DNA from: Paractinoplanes toevensis | GTDB taxonomy: Bacteria > Actinomycetota > Actinomycetes > Mycobacteriales > Micromonosporaceae | Length of the DNA: 64,000 nucleotides | Assembly: GCF_018332695.1 (NCBI RefSeq) | Contig: NZ_BOQN01000059.1 | Span: forward strand, 62,001-126,000 | Reading direction: 5' to 3' | Part shown: piece by piece, positions 39,984-47,963 of the stretch | Layout: the number at the start of each line of letters is the position of its first letter | How positions within the stretch are numbered: position 1 is the stretch's first letter | Translations under genes and position numbers: made by a program | Notes under the pieces: model-generated | What the model was told of the DNA's origin: nothing | The model's input: only the letters and a program-made list of their open reading frames with translations | Databases searched by the model: none

Positions 39984-41228
39984 TCAGAGCCAGCGGGCAA
40001 TCACCGAGGAACCGCCGACGACCTTCTCGTCGACCGCCACCAGCGACTCGGCCTTGTCGGCGGGCAGGTAGACGTCGGTGCGGGAGCCGAAGCGGATCAG
40101 GCCCATCCGCTCGCCCCGCGCCACCAGCGTGCCGACCGGCACCCGCTGCACGATCCGGCGGGCGATCAGGCCGGTGCGCTGGGCCACCACGACCGTGCCG
40201 TGCTCGGTGTCCAGCACCGTGTAGGCCGCCACGTTGTGCTCGGCCGCCGCGGTCATCGCGTTCGCATACCCGCCGTCCTCGACGAAGTAGTCGGCCACCC
40301 GACCGGCCACCGGCACCCGGTTGACGTGCACGTCGAGCACCGACAGGAACACCGCGATGCGCAGGAACTCGCCCGGCCCGAACCGCTCGTCGGTCATCCG
40401 CTCGATCGACAGCACCCGGCCGTCGGCCGAGGCCACGACCGCCGCCGGGTCGGTCGGCACATCCCGCTCGGGATCGCGGAAGAACGCCGCCACCGGCGCC
40501 GCGGCCAGCGCCGGGAGCAGCCACAGCTTCGACTTGGGCCGGGCGGTGCGGGCCAGCGCCGCGAGCCCGAGCGCGATGCCGGCCGCGGCCACCCCGTTGG
40601 AGTCGATGTGCATGCTCCGGGTGACCGGCACGCTGGACGTCTTGTAGGCCGGGGCCAGGGTCGCCGCCACCCGGGGGTCGGCCGGGGTGAACCGCAGCCG
40701 GTGCACGCGCAGCGGCGGCGAGTTGCGCACCACCAGGTCGGAGCCGACCCCGAACAGGGCGCCCTGCCGGAACAGCTCGGCGGCGGCACCGCCGGTGCGG
40801 CCGGGCACGGCCGGGGTGGCCAGCGTGACCACGGCGCCGTCCGTCAGGTATTTGCCGAGGCGGTCGAGCTGTGCCCGGACCTCCTGCGCGGTGCCGGTGA
40901 CCGGCTCGCCCACGATCATCACGTCGGCGGGCTGCGCTTCGTCGAGCGCGTCCACCACCTTTACCCGATCGGCGATCCAGCTGCCCAGCCCGGCGATGTG
41001 GTCGCGGAGCAGGTCGGCGGTGCTGCGCTCGCCGGCCACCAGGGTGAGCGAGTCGCCGGGCAGCAGCGCCTCGACCGCGGCGGCGACCACGAGTGACGAG
41101 TGGTCCGCGCCGACGACCAGCGCGGACGTGGCCGCGTTGTGCCGCGCGAACTCGGCGGTGAGCGCACGAGCGGCCGTGCTGCCGATGCCGACGATGGGTG
41201 CCTTGGACACGGCGGGGTACGCAGTCAT
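39984..41228 (-). CDS. psd: Phosphatidylserine decarboxylase fused to an N-terminal methyltransferase-like domain
   Basis: 414 residues. The C-terminal part (about 190-414) is Psd: FFRDPERDVP, SADGRVLSIE, VFLSVLDVHVNRVPVAG, and the self-cleavage site GGSS (405-408), where S407 becomes the pyruvoyl group. Psd converts phosphatidylserine to phosphatidylethanolamine at the membrane. Stand-alone actinobacterial Psd is about 230 residues. The extra N-terminal 180 residues (SALVVGADHSSLVVAAAVEALL, ALFGVGSDLVVRNSPPLRV) look like a Rossmann/methyltransferase-type domain without a standard GxGxG SAM loop. The ATG at 41228 sits six bases after TATGCT. Confidence 0.88.
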   Translation of the reverse strand: MTAYPAVSKAPIVGIGSTAARALTAEFARHNAATSALVVGADHSSLVVAAAVEALLPGDSLTLVAGERSTADLLRDHIAGLGSWIADRVKVVDALDEAQPADVMIVGEPVTGTAQEVRAQLDRLGKYLTDGAVVTLATPAVPGRTGGAAAELFRQGALFGVGSDLVVRNSPPLRVHRLRFTPADPRVAATLAPAYKTSSVPVTRSMHIDSNGVAAAGIALGLAALARTARPKSKLWLLPALAAAPVAAFFRDPERDVPTDPAAVVASADGRVLSIERMTDERFGPGEFLRIAVFLSVLDVHVNRVPVAGRVADYFVEDGGYANAMTAAAEHNVAAYTVLDTEHGTVVVAQRTGLIARRIVQRVPVGTLVARGERMGLIRFGSRTDVYLPADKAESLVAVDEKVVGGSSVIARWL

Positions 41229-41234
41229 GGGCCG

Positions 41235-41240
41235 AGCATA
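41235..41240 (-). promoter_or_regulatory. Candidate leaderless -10 box (TATGCT) for psd
   Basis: On the minus strand TATGCT is followed by exactly six bases and the psd ATG. It lies right after the hairpin that ends the upstream minus-strand operon. Confidence 0.55.
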
Positions 41241-41245
41241 TTGCG

Positions 41246-41274
41246 CCGCCCGCGAGCAGGCTGCTCGCGGGCGG
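41246..41274 (-). terminator. Strong hairpin ending the PspC/LiaF-like operon
   Basis: A 14-bp stem (CCGCCCGCGAGCAG / CTGCTCGCGGGCGG) around a single unpaired base. It lies 16 bp after the stop of the small membrane-protein gene and just before the psd promoter on the same strand. No long U-tract. Confidence 0.75.
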
Positions 41275-41289
41275 TGGGTTGGTTTCCGG

Positions 41290-41628
41290 TCAGCTTTCCG
41301 GGTGCTCCTTGCGGAAGCGGTCGGCCGGGTCGTCCAGGAGTTCCTGCACGATCTCGGCGTGCAACTCCGGCGGCAGGTCACCGGGAATCTCCGGCTCCGG
41401 GGCCGGCTGCTCGACCGTGGCGGCGACCTGGACCGGCGCCGGGGTGCGGCCGGAGCGGATGGCGCCGAGCAGGCCGATCACGCCGAAGGCGATCAGTCCG
41501 CCGGCCACCAGCCACCCGATGGCGGGCAGGTGGATGGTCATCATCCGGGACAGCGCCCACCAGAGCGCGACCAGCAGGAAGATCAGGCCGAAGCTCAGCG
41601 AGACCCCATCGGTGCGGTGCGGCTTCAT
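41290..41628 (-). CDS. Small two-helix membrane protein of unknown function
   Basis: 112 residues. Two hydrophobic segments (about 10-27 and 34-56) are separated by a short loop. A Pro/Glu-rich cytoplasmic tail follows (APEPEIPGDLPPELHAEIVQELLDDPADRF), probably helical. The start overlaps the upstream PspC-protein stop (ATGA), so the two are coupled. No family recognised. It probably belongs to the envelope-stress group. Confidence 0.78.
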   Translation of the reverse strand: MKPHRTDGVSLSFGLIFLLVALWWALSRMMTIHLPAIGWLVAGGLIAFGVIGLLGAIRSGRTPAPVQVAATVEQPAPEPEIPGDLPPELHAEIVQELLDDPADRFRKEHPES

Positions 41629-43043
41629 CGGAGCACCTCCACGTTGCCCGTGTCCATCTGCAGGTCCAGCTTGAGGTTGCCGCCGCCGGTGCCGTCGCTG
41701 CCCAGGTCGGTCACCGACTTGGTGGTGTCGTTGCGGTCGCCGGTGAACTCCTGCCCGAAGAGCACCGCCCGGCCGCCGTCGATCCGGACGTCGGCGACGG
41801 TGTCCACGGACGGCGGCAGCAGCACCCGCATCTGACCCACCTTCATGCTCATCGTGATGGTCTGGCTCTTGCCGGTGAAGTCGATGTCGCGCAGGTCGAG
41901 CGTGGCGTTACCGGCCGTGAAGTCGTACCGGTCGGCGACCGCCGCGAAGGTCTGCGGGCGGTAGACGCTGTTGCCCACCTCGCCGCCCCAGCGCTCGACG
42001 CCGTTGGAGACGAACAGGCCGATCGAGGTGAGGACGGCCAGCGCGATCAGACCGCGGGCCCGGCCGAACCAGGCACCGACGATGAGGCCGAGCGCGATCG
42101 TGATCAGGGCGGCGGCGAAGTAGGCGGAGATCGCGATGCCGGCCCCGGCCGTGTCGATCGCCGCCATCGCACCGATCACCATGATGACCGCGAAGAATGT
42201 GAGTCGGCCCAGCTTGGAGCGCTCGCGCGGCGGCTTCGGCGGTTTCGGTGGGCGCGGCGGCTGCAGCGGGATCCCCTGGTGCGTCGCTTGCCCGGCCCAG
42301 GGACCGTGCGGGGCGAACGGCGGGCGGTAACCGCTGGGCGGCGGCGAGAACGGCGGCCGCGGCGGCAGCTTCTCGGTCACCGGTTCTGCGGCCGGTGCGG
42401 CCGTGGCCGCCGGCGCAGCAAAGCCGGCCGGAGCGTACGCCGCAACGGGCTCCCCGCTCGCCGGCGCGAAGCCAGCCGGAGGGTCCGCCGGCGGCGGCGT
42501 GGCCGCCGGAAACGTGGCCGGTGAGCCGGTGCCGTTGCTGCGCTTGATCAACAGGACCGCCCCCAGGATGACGGCCGCCGCGAGCAGGCTGGCCCGCATC
42601 CCGTCGTGCACGATGAAGCCGAAGGAGATCACCGCGGCCGCGCCGAGCAGCACCACCGACAGCGGGGCCATGCCGGAGCGGCCCTTGCCGAGCAGCGACT
42701 CGATCGGCGAGGCGGTGTCGCCCTCGGCCGGGATGATCAGCCAGCCGATCAGGTAGAGCAGGATGCCGACGCCGCTGAGGATGCCGAGCACGGCGACCAG
42801 CACGCGCCACAGCACCGGGTCGGTGTTGGTGGCCCGGGCCAGTGCCACACAGACACCGGCGACGTAGCGGCCCTGGCGTGGGCGGACGAGCTGCTCCCGG
42901 GAGAAATACGGCCCCGAGGGCGGGATCTCCTCCGTCGCCGGCCCCGCCGACGGCGAAGCCGAGGCGGAATCCGACGACGAAGCGGACGTGGGCTGGGTGG
43001 ACGGGTCGTCGTCCGACGGCGGACGGGGAGCTTCGTCGTTCAT
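41625..43043 (-). CDS. PspC-domain membrane protein with LiaF-like C-terminal domain
   Basis: 472 residues. A Ser/Asp-rich disordered N-terminus (1-45) precedes a PspC domain (about 55-110, QGRYVAGVCVALARATNTDPVLW). Two hydrophobic helices, a long Pro/Ala-rich linker (about 170-265) and three further helices (about 275-350) follow. The C-terminal beta-rich domain (about 365-472, KVGQMRVLLPPSVDTVADVRIDGG) resembles the LiaF/cell-wall-active-antibiotic response domain. It is divergent from a histidine kinase that also carries PspC. It likely senses envelope or antibiotic stress and modulates that kinase. Confidence 0.85.
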   Translation of the reverse strand: MNDEAPRPPSDDDPSTQPTSASSSDSASASPSAGPATEEIPPSGPYFSREQLVRPRQGRYVAGVCVALARATNTDPVLWRVLVAVLGILSGVGILLYLIGWLIIPAEGDTASPIESLLGKGRSGMAPLSVVLLGAAAVISFGFIVHDGMRASLLAAAVILGAVLLIKRSNGTGSPATFPAATPPPADPPAGFAPASGEPVAAYAPAGFAAPAATAAPAAEPVTEKLPPRPPFSPPPSGYRPPFAPHGPWAGQATHQGIPLQPPRPPKPPKPPRERSKLGRLTFFAVIMVIGAMAAIDTAGAGIAISAYFAAALITIALGLIVGAWFGRARGLIALAVLTSIGLFVSNGVERWGGEVGNSVYRPQTFAAVADRYDFTAGNATLDLRDIDFTGKSQTITMSMKVGQMRVLLPPSVDTVADVRIDGGRAVLFGQEFTGDRNDTTKSVTDLGSDGTGGGNLKLDLQMDTGNVEVLR

Positions 43044-43163
43044 GCCGTCGATCCTGTCGCCGAACCGGCCCTAGTCGCTTCCGGCGCCGACCCTGAGGCC
43101 ACCCTGAGATCCGGGTGGCCCGATACCGGGGGACATTCCCCGTGGCTCGGGGCCGCCGAACGT

Positions 43164-44456
43164 GTGACGATCGGAGGACCGAACCGAGGAGGAGCCATCA
43201 GCACCGCCGTCACACCACCCACCCGCCGGCTGTACCGGCCCCGTGACCACCGGATCGTTGCCGGTGTCGCGGCCGGTCTGGCCGAGCATCTGGGTGTCCC
43301 GCTGCTGGCGGTTCGCATCGCGCTCGTCGTACTCCTCGGTTTCAGCGGTCTGGGCCTTCTGCTCTATGCGGCCTTCTGGGCCGTCCTGCCGCAACAGATT
43401 CCCACCACCGACTCGCCGCCGCGACGCGACCTGGCGATGTTGCTGCCATTTGCGGCGATCGGCCTGGGCGTGGTGCTGCTGCAGGCGCTGGTTTTCAAGG
43501 ACAGCGTGGCCGGCACGGTGGGCTGGCTGATCGCGGTGGTCGCGGTCGGCGCCGGCATCATCTGGCACCAGTCCGACCCGTCCCGGCGCGGCCAGTGGGC
43601 CGGCAACCTGCCGCAGACCCCGTGGCTGGCCGCCGTGGTGGCGGAGAGCGACCGCCGGTTCTTCCTGTTCCGCTTCATCGGCGGCGGCGTGCTGGTGGCC
43701 ACCGGCATCATCGGCGTGGTCGCGGTCTACGCCCCGGCCGGTTCGCTCGGCTCGGTGTTCAACGGCGTGATCTTCGCGCTGGTCGGCCTGCTCGGCGTCG
43801 GCGTGGTCGCCGCGCCGCTGCTCTATCGCATGTTCAACCAGCTGCGCACCGAGCGCGAGGGCCGCATTCGCGAGCAGGAGCGCGCCGAGGTCGCCGCCAT
43901 GATCCACGACCAGGTGCTGCACACGCTGGCCCTGATCCAGCGCAACTCGGCCGACATCAAAGAGGTGCAGCGGCTCGCCCGGGGCCAGGAGCGGTCCCTG
44001 CGCAACTGGCTCTACAAGCCGACCGCCTCGCCGACCGAGCGGTTCGCGGCGGCCCTCGAGCAGGCGGCCGCCGAGGTGGAGGACACCTACGCGATCAGTG
44101 TCGAGACCGTGGTGGTCGGCGACACCGAGTGCGACGACCGGGTCGCGGCGCTCGTCGCGGCGGCCCGCGAGGCCCTGGTCAACGCGGCCCGGCACGCCGG
44201 GGTGCAGACGATTTCGCTCTACGCCGAGGTCGAGGCCGACGAATTGAGCGTCTTCGTGCGCGACCGTGGGGCCGGTTTCGACCTCGATGGTGTGGAAGAG
44301 TCGCGGCATGGCGTCCGGGGATCGATCATCGGGCGGATGAAGCGGCACGGCGGGCGCGCCGAGATCAAGAGCACGCCGGGCGAGGGCACCGAGGTCCGCC
44401 TCATGCTTCCCGTCGCCCGGGAGAGCATGACGGCTGGGAAGGAGTCGGCACGATGA
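43164..44456 (+). CDS. PspC-domain sensor histidine kinase
   Basis: 430 residues from the first usable GTG. The PspC domain comes first (TRRLYRPRDHRIVAGVAAGLAEHLGV), then about five transmembrane helices to residue 225. The HisKA_3-type dimerisation helix has the phosphorylated histidine in MIHDQVLHTL. HATPase_c follows, with NAARHAG (N box), RDRGAGFD (G1) and GSIIGRMKRHGG. The start is uncertain: GTG 43164 lacks a ribosome-binding site, whereas AGGAGG at 43187-43192 points to an ATC at 43197. It is coupled to the response regulator by an ATGA overlap. Confidence 0.88.
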   Translation: MTIGGPNRGGAISTAVTPPTRRLYRPRDHRIVAGVAAGLAEHLGVPLLAVRIALVVLLGFSGLGLLLYAAFWAVLPQQIPTTDSPPRRDLAMLLPFAAIGLGVVLLQALVFKDSVAGTVGWLIAVVAVGAGIIWHQSDPSRRGQWAGNLPQTPWLAAVVAESDRRFFLFRFIGGGVLVATGIIGVVAVYAPAGSLGSVFNGVIFALVGLLGVGVVAAPLLYRMFNQLRTEREGRIREQERAEVAAMIHDQVLHTLALIQRNSADIKEVQRLARGQERSLRNWLYKPTASPTERFAAALEQAAAEVEDTYAISVETVVVGDTECDDRVAALVAAAREALVNAARHAGVQTISLYAEVEADELSVFVRDRGAGFDLDGVEESRHGVRGSIIGRMKRHGGRAEIKSTPGEGTEVRLMLPVARESMTAGKESAR

Positions 44457-45109
44457 CCGAGTCAGAGGGCGGCCGTCTCAGGGTTTTCCTGGTCGACGAC
44501 CACGCGATGTTCCGCGCCGGGGTGCGCGCCGAGCTGGGCGTGCACGTCGAGGTGGTGGGCGAGGCGAGCACGGTGGCCGAGGCGGTCAGCAAGATCGCCG
44601 CGATCGAGCCGGACGTGGTGCTGCTCGACGTGCACATGCCGGACGGCGGCGGTCGCGCGGTGCTGGACGCGATGCGCCGTTCCCACCCGCAGGTCCGTTT
44701 TCTGGCGCTGTCGGTCTCCGACGCGGCGGAAGACGTGATCGGCCTGATCCGGGCCGGTGCTCGCGGCTACGTGACAAAGACCATTTCGCCCGACGAGCTG
44801 GCCGCGGCGATCCGGCGGGTCGCCGACGGCGATGCGGTGTTCAGTCCGCGGCTGGCCGGCTTCGTGCTGGACGCGTTCGCCTCCCGGCCGGACGTGCCGG
44901 TCGCCGACCCCGAGCTGGACCAGCTCACCAACCGCGAGCGTGAGGTGTTGCGCCTGCTCGCGCGGGGTTACGCCTACAAGGAGATCGCCAAGGAGCTGTT
45001 CATCTCGATCAAGACGGTGGAGACCCACGTCTCCAACGTCCTGCGCAAGCTGCAGATGAGCAACCGTTACGAATTGTCACGATGGGCAGCCGACCGGCGG
45101 CTTGTCTGA
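44453..45109 (+). CDS. NarL/LuxR-family response regulator
   Basis: 218 residues. The receiver has the acidic pair in FLVDDHAMFRAG, the phosphoacceptor in VVLLDVHMPDGGG and the conserved lysine in YVTKTIS. The C-terminal LuxR helix-turn-helix reads LTNREREVLRLLARGYAYKEIAKELFISIKTVETHVSNVLRKL. It is the partner of the preceding PspC kinase, with overlapping genes. Likely targets are the divergent PspC/LiaF-like operon and other envelope genes, by analogy with LiaSR and similar systems. Confidence 0.94.
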   Translation: MTESEGGRLRVFLVDDHAMFRAGVRAELGVHVEVVGEASTVAEAVSKIAAIEPDVVLLDVHMPDGGGRAVLDAMRRSHPQVRFLALSVSDAAEDVIGLIRAGARGYVTKTISPDELAAAIRRVADGDAVFSPRLAGFVLDAFASRPDVPVADPELDQLTNREREVLRLLARGYAYKEIAKELFISIKTVETHVSNVLRKLQMSNRYELSRWAADRRLV

Positions 45110-45322
45110 CTTCTCCGGAGTTTGCCGCTGCGGTGCGTCGTAGATCGCCTACCGAGGGGCATATTTGCAGGTCAACGCCCTGTGGACGGTCTCCCGCGGT
45201 AAGCCGTATCCTGGCCCTCGCTAGTATCGGGTTGGTAACGGGATGCCGACCTTCGGTATCGCTGTGTCACAGTTGCTCGGACTCACCCACCCCCGTGAGC
45301 CGACGAAGGAGGCATCCTCCAC

Positions 45323-46957
45323 ATGCGTGGGAATGGCCCATGGAAGATGGCGGCCGGAGCGGCCGCCATCGCCTTGTTAGCGGCCGGTTGCTCCGGCGGC
45401 TCATCGGACGACGACGAGACCCTGCCGAACGCCATCAGCATCGGCATCGTCGAGCCGGAATCTCTGATCCCGTCGAACACGACGGAACAGAACGGCTCCT
45501 CCGTGCTCGCGTCGCTCTTCTATCCGCTCGTCCGCTTCGACGAGAACAGCAACCCGTACGTGGTGGCGGCGGAAGCGATCACGCACGACAAGGCGAACAA
45601 GGTCTGGACGATCAAGATCCGTTCCGGCTTCACCTTCAGCAACGGCGAGCCGGTCACCGCCGACAACTACATCAACGCCTGGAATTACGGCGCCTACGGG
45701 CCGAACGCTCAACTCGCGTCGTACTTCTTCAGCCGGATCGACGGCTACGCGCAGATGCAGTCGGTCGACCCCGACGGCGACGGCCCGGAGAAGGCCGAGG
45801 AGCCGAAGGCGAAGAAGCTGACCGGGCTCAAGAAGGTCAACAACACGACCTTCCAGGTGACCCTCTCGGCCGGCTTCGCGGGCTGGGAGTCGGTGATGGG
45901 CTACGACGCCTTCTACCCGCTGCCGAAGGCCGCGTTCAAGGCGGACGGCGTGCTGGCCGACGGTTACGGCGATGCCCCGGTCGGCAACGGCCCCTTCAAG
46001 ATCAAGGGCAAGTGGGAGCACGACTCCAAGATCGTGGTGGAGAAGGTCGCCGACTTCAAGGGCACGGTCCCCAAGGTCGACGGCATCACCTGGAAGATCT
46101 ACCAGGACCTCGGCGCGCAATACGCCGACCTGAACGCCGGCAACCTCGACGTGGAGACCAAGATCCCGATCGAGAGCCTGGCCTCCGCCTCCGGTGACCT
46201 CGGTGACCGTCTGCAGAAGAGCCCGAGCTCGGCGTTCGCGTTCGTCGGTTTCCCGATCTACGAGAAGGAATACCAGGACAAGAACGTCCGCATCGCGCTC
46301 TCCATGGCGATCAACCGCGAGGAGATGACCGACCAGATCTTCCTGGGCTCGGAAACTCCCGCCACGTCGTTCGTCTCCCCGGTGGTCGCCGGTTACCGGC
46401 CGAACACCTGCGGCGAGAACTGCGAGTACAACCCGACCAAGGCCAAGCAGCTGTACGCCGAGGCCAAGGGCCCGACGGACATCAAGATCTCGTACAACGT
46501 CGACGGCGGTCACAAGGCGTGGGTCGACGCGATGTGCAACCAGATCAAGGCGTCGCTCGGGGTCAACTGCAGTGGTTCGCCGGAGCCGAAGCTGTCCGAC
46601 ATGCTGAAGAAGGTGCGCGAGCACAAGTCGGTGGGCATGATCCGGCTGGCCTGGGCGATGGACTACCCGCTCATGGAGAACTACCTGGGCCCGCTCTACA
46701 CGACCGACGGCTCGTCGAACTACTACGGCTACACCAACAGCGCGTTCGACAGCCTGGTGCGGGAAGGCTCCGAGGCGGCCACCCCGGCGGCCGCGATCAA
46801 GAAGTGGCAGGCGGCCGAGGACATCCTCGCCGACGAGATGCCGGTTCTCCCGCTGCGCTTCGGGCAGAACGTCTTCGGCCACTCGGAAAAGGTCACCAGC
46901 GTCGAGATGGACCTGTTCCAGAAGGTGGACATATACAAGATCGAGGTGGCCAGCTAG
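45323..46957 (+). CDS. Oligopeptide/dipeptide ABC transporter substrate-binding lipoprotein
   Basis: 544 residues, SBP family 5. The signal peptide ends in lipobox LLAAGC (C23). Family motifs include PESLIPSNTTEQNGSSVL, IRSGFTFSNGEPVTADNYI, GNGPFKIKGKW and VRIALSMAINREEMTDQIF. It delivers peptides to the permeases encoded downstream. The ATG follows AAGGAGG at ten bases. The 213-bp upstream gap has a TAGTAT hexamer (45222-45227) as a possible -10 box; a stem-loop separates the gene from the permease genes. Confidence 0.94.
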   Translation: MRGNGPWKMAAGAAAIALLAAGCSGGSSDDDETLPNAISIGIVEPESLIPSNTTEQNGSSVLASLFYPLVRFDENSNPYVVAAEAITHDKANKVWTIKIRSGFTFSNGEPVTADNYINAWNYGAYGPNAQLASYFFSRIDGYAQMQSVDPDGDGPEKAEEPKAKKLTGLKKVNNTTFQVTLSAGFAGWESVMGYDAFYPLPKAAFKADGVLADGYGDAPVGNGPFKIKGKWEHDSKIVVEKVADFKGTVPKVDGITWKIYQDLGAQYADLNAGNLDVETKIPIESLASASGDLGDRLQKSPSSAFAFVGFPIYEKEYQDKNVRIALSMAINREEMTDQIFLGSETPATSFVSPVVAGYRPNTCGENCEYNPTKAKQLYAEAKGPTDIKISYNVDGGHKAWVDAMCNQIKASLGVNCSGSPEPKLSDMLKKVREHKSVGMIRLAWAMDYPLMENYLGPLYTTDGSSNYYGYTNSAFDSLVREGSEAATPAAAIKKWQAAEDILADEMPVLPLRFGQNVFGHSEKVTSVEMDLFQKVDIYKIEVAS

Positions 46958-46975
46958 CCTGGCGCCTCGAACGGT

Positions 46976-47010
46976 GGTGGCGTCATGGCCTAACCGGCTG
47001 TGACGCCACC
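46976..47010 (+). other. Stem-loop between the peptide-binding protein and first permease
   Basis: GGTGGCGTCA and TGACGCCACC form a perfect 10-bp stem with a 15-base loop, followed by TTTCTT. It looks like a partial terminator or mRNA stabiliser giving more binding protein than permease. Confidence 0.75.
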
Positions 47011-47036
47011 TTTCTTCGCTCAAAAGGCATCACCGA

Positions 47037-47963
47037 ATGTTCCGCTACATCGTGCGGCGCCTGCTGCAGATGGTCCTCACCTTCTTCGGGGCCACGTTCA
47101 TCGTGTACGCCCTGATGTTCGCCGTGCAGGACGACCCCATCCAGGCGCTGGTCGGCGAAAAACCCATCACGGACAGCCAGCGGGCTGCTCTCACCGAGCG
47201 GTACCACCTCGGCGACAACTTCTTCGCGCAGTACTGGTACTACATCAAGGGCCTGCTCACCGGGGACTTCGGCACGTCGATGACCAACCGCAAGGTGGCC
47301 GACATGCTGGCCGACGCCTGGCCGGTCACGCTGCGCCTGTCGGTGATGGCAATCGTCATCGCGGCCACCATCGCGATCCTCGCCGGCGTCGTCTCGGCCA
47401 TCCGGCGCGGCAGCATCTTCGACAACGCGACCCTGGTCGTGACGCTGATCGTGCTGGCCATGCCGATCGTGGTGATCGCGCCGATCGCCCAGCTGGTGTT
47501 CGGCATCAAGCTTGGCTGGTTCCCGGTCACCGCCGGCCGGGACGCGAGTCTCTGGCAACTGCTGCTGCCCGCGGCCGTGCTGGCCAGCCTGGTCGTCGCC
47601 ACCGAACTGCGGGTGACCAGAGCCTCGGTCGCCGAGAACCTGCGCGCCGACTACGTGCGGACCGCCCGGGCCAAGGGTCTCACCGGGGCGCGGGTGATCG
47701 GCGTACACGTCCTGCGTAACTCGCTCATCCCGGTGATCACCCTGATCGGGGTGGACCTCGGCGCGCTCATGTCGGGGGCCATCGTCACCGAGAAGGTGTT
47801 CAACATCCCCGGGGTCGGGTTCAACCTCTTCCGCGGCATCCGCACCGAGGACGGCCCGCTCGTGGTCGGCTTCGTCAGCGTGCTGGTGATCGTCTTCCTG
47901 GTCGTGAACCTGATCGTCGACCTGCTGTACGCCGCGCTCGACCCGAGGATCCGCTATGAGTGA
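47037..47963 (+). CDS. Peptide ABC transporter permease (DppB/OppB type)
   Basis: 308-residue permease with six predicted helices. The N-terminus YIVRRLLQMVLTFFGATFIVY is typical of DppB. The EAA loop that docks the ATPases is DYVRTARAKGLTGARVIGVHVLRNSLIPV. It overlaps the second permease gene by eight bases. Confidence 0.94.
   Translation: MFRYIVRRLLQMVLTFFGATFIVYALMFAVQDDPIQALVGEKPITDSQRAALTERYHLGDNFFAQYWYYIKGLLTGDFGTSMTNRKVADMLADAWPVTLRLSVMAIVIAATIAILAGVVSAIRRGSIFDNATLVVTLIVLAMPIVVIAPIAQLVFGIKLGWFPVTAGRDASLWQLLLPAAVLASLVVATELRVTRASVAENLRADYVRTARAKGLTGARVIGVHVLRNSLIPVITLIGVDLGALMSGAIVTEKVFNIPGVGFNLFRGIRTEDGPLVVGFVSVLVIVFLVVNLIVDLLYAALDPRIRYE

Noticed and set aside
45262..45272. CTGTG-T-CACAG palindrome upstream of the peptide-binding protein as a CRP site
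   Set aside because: The half-sites are one base apart instead of the six-base spacing of CRP-type sites; likely chance.
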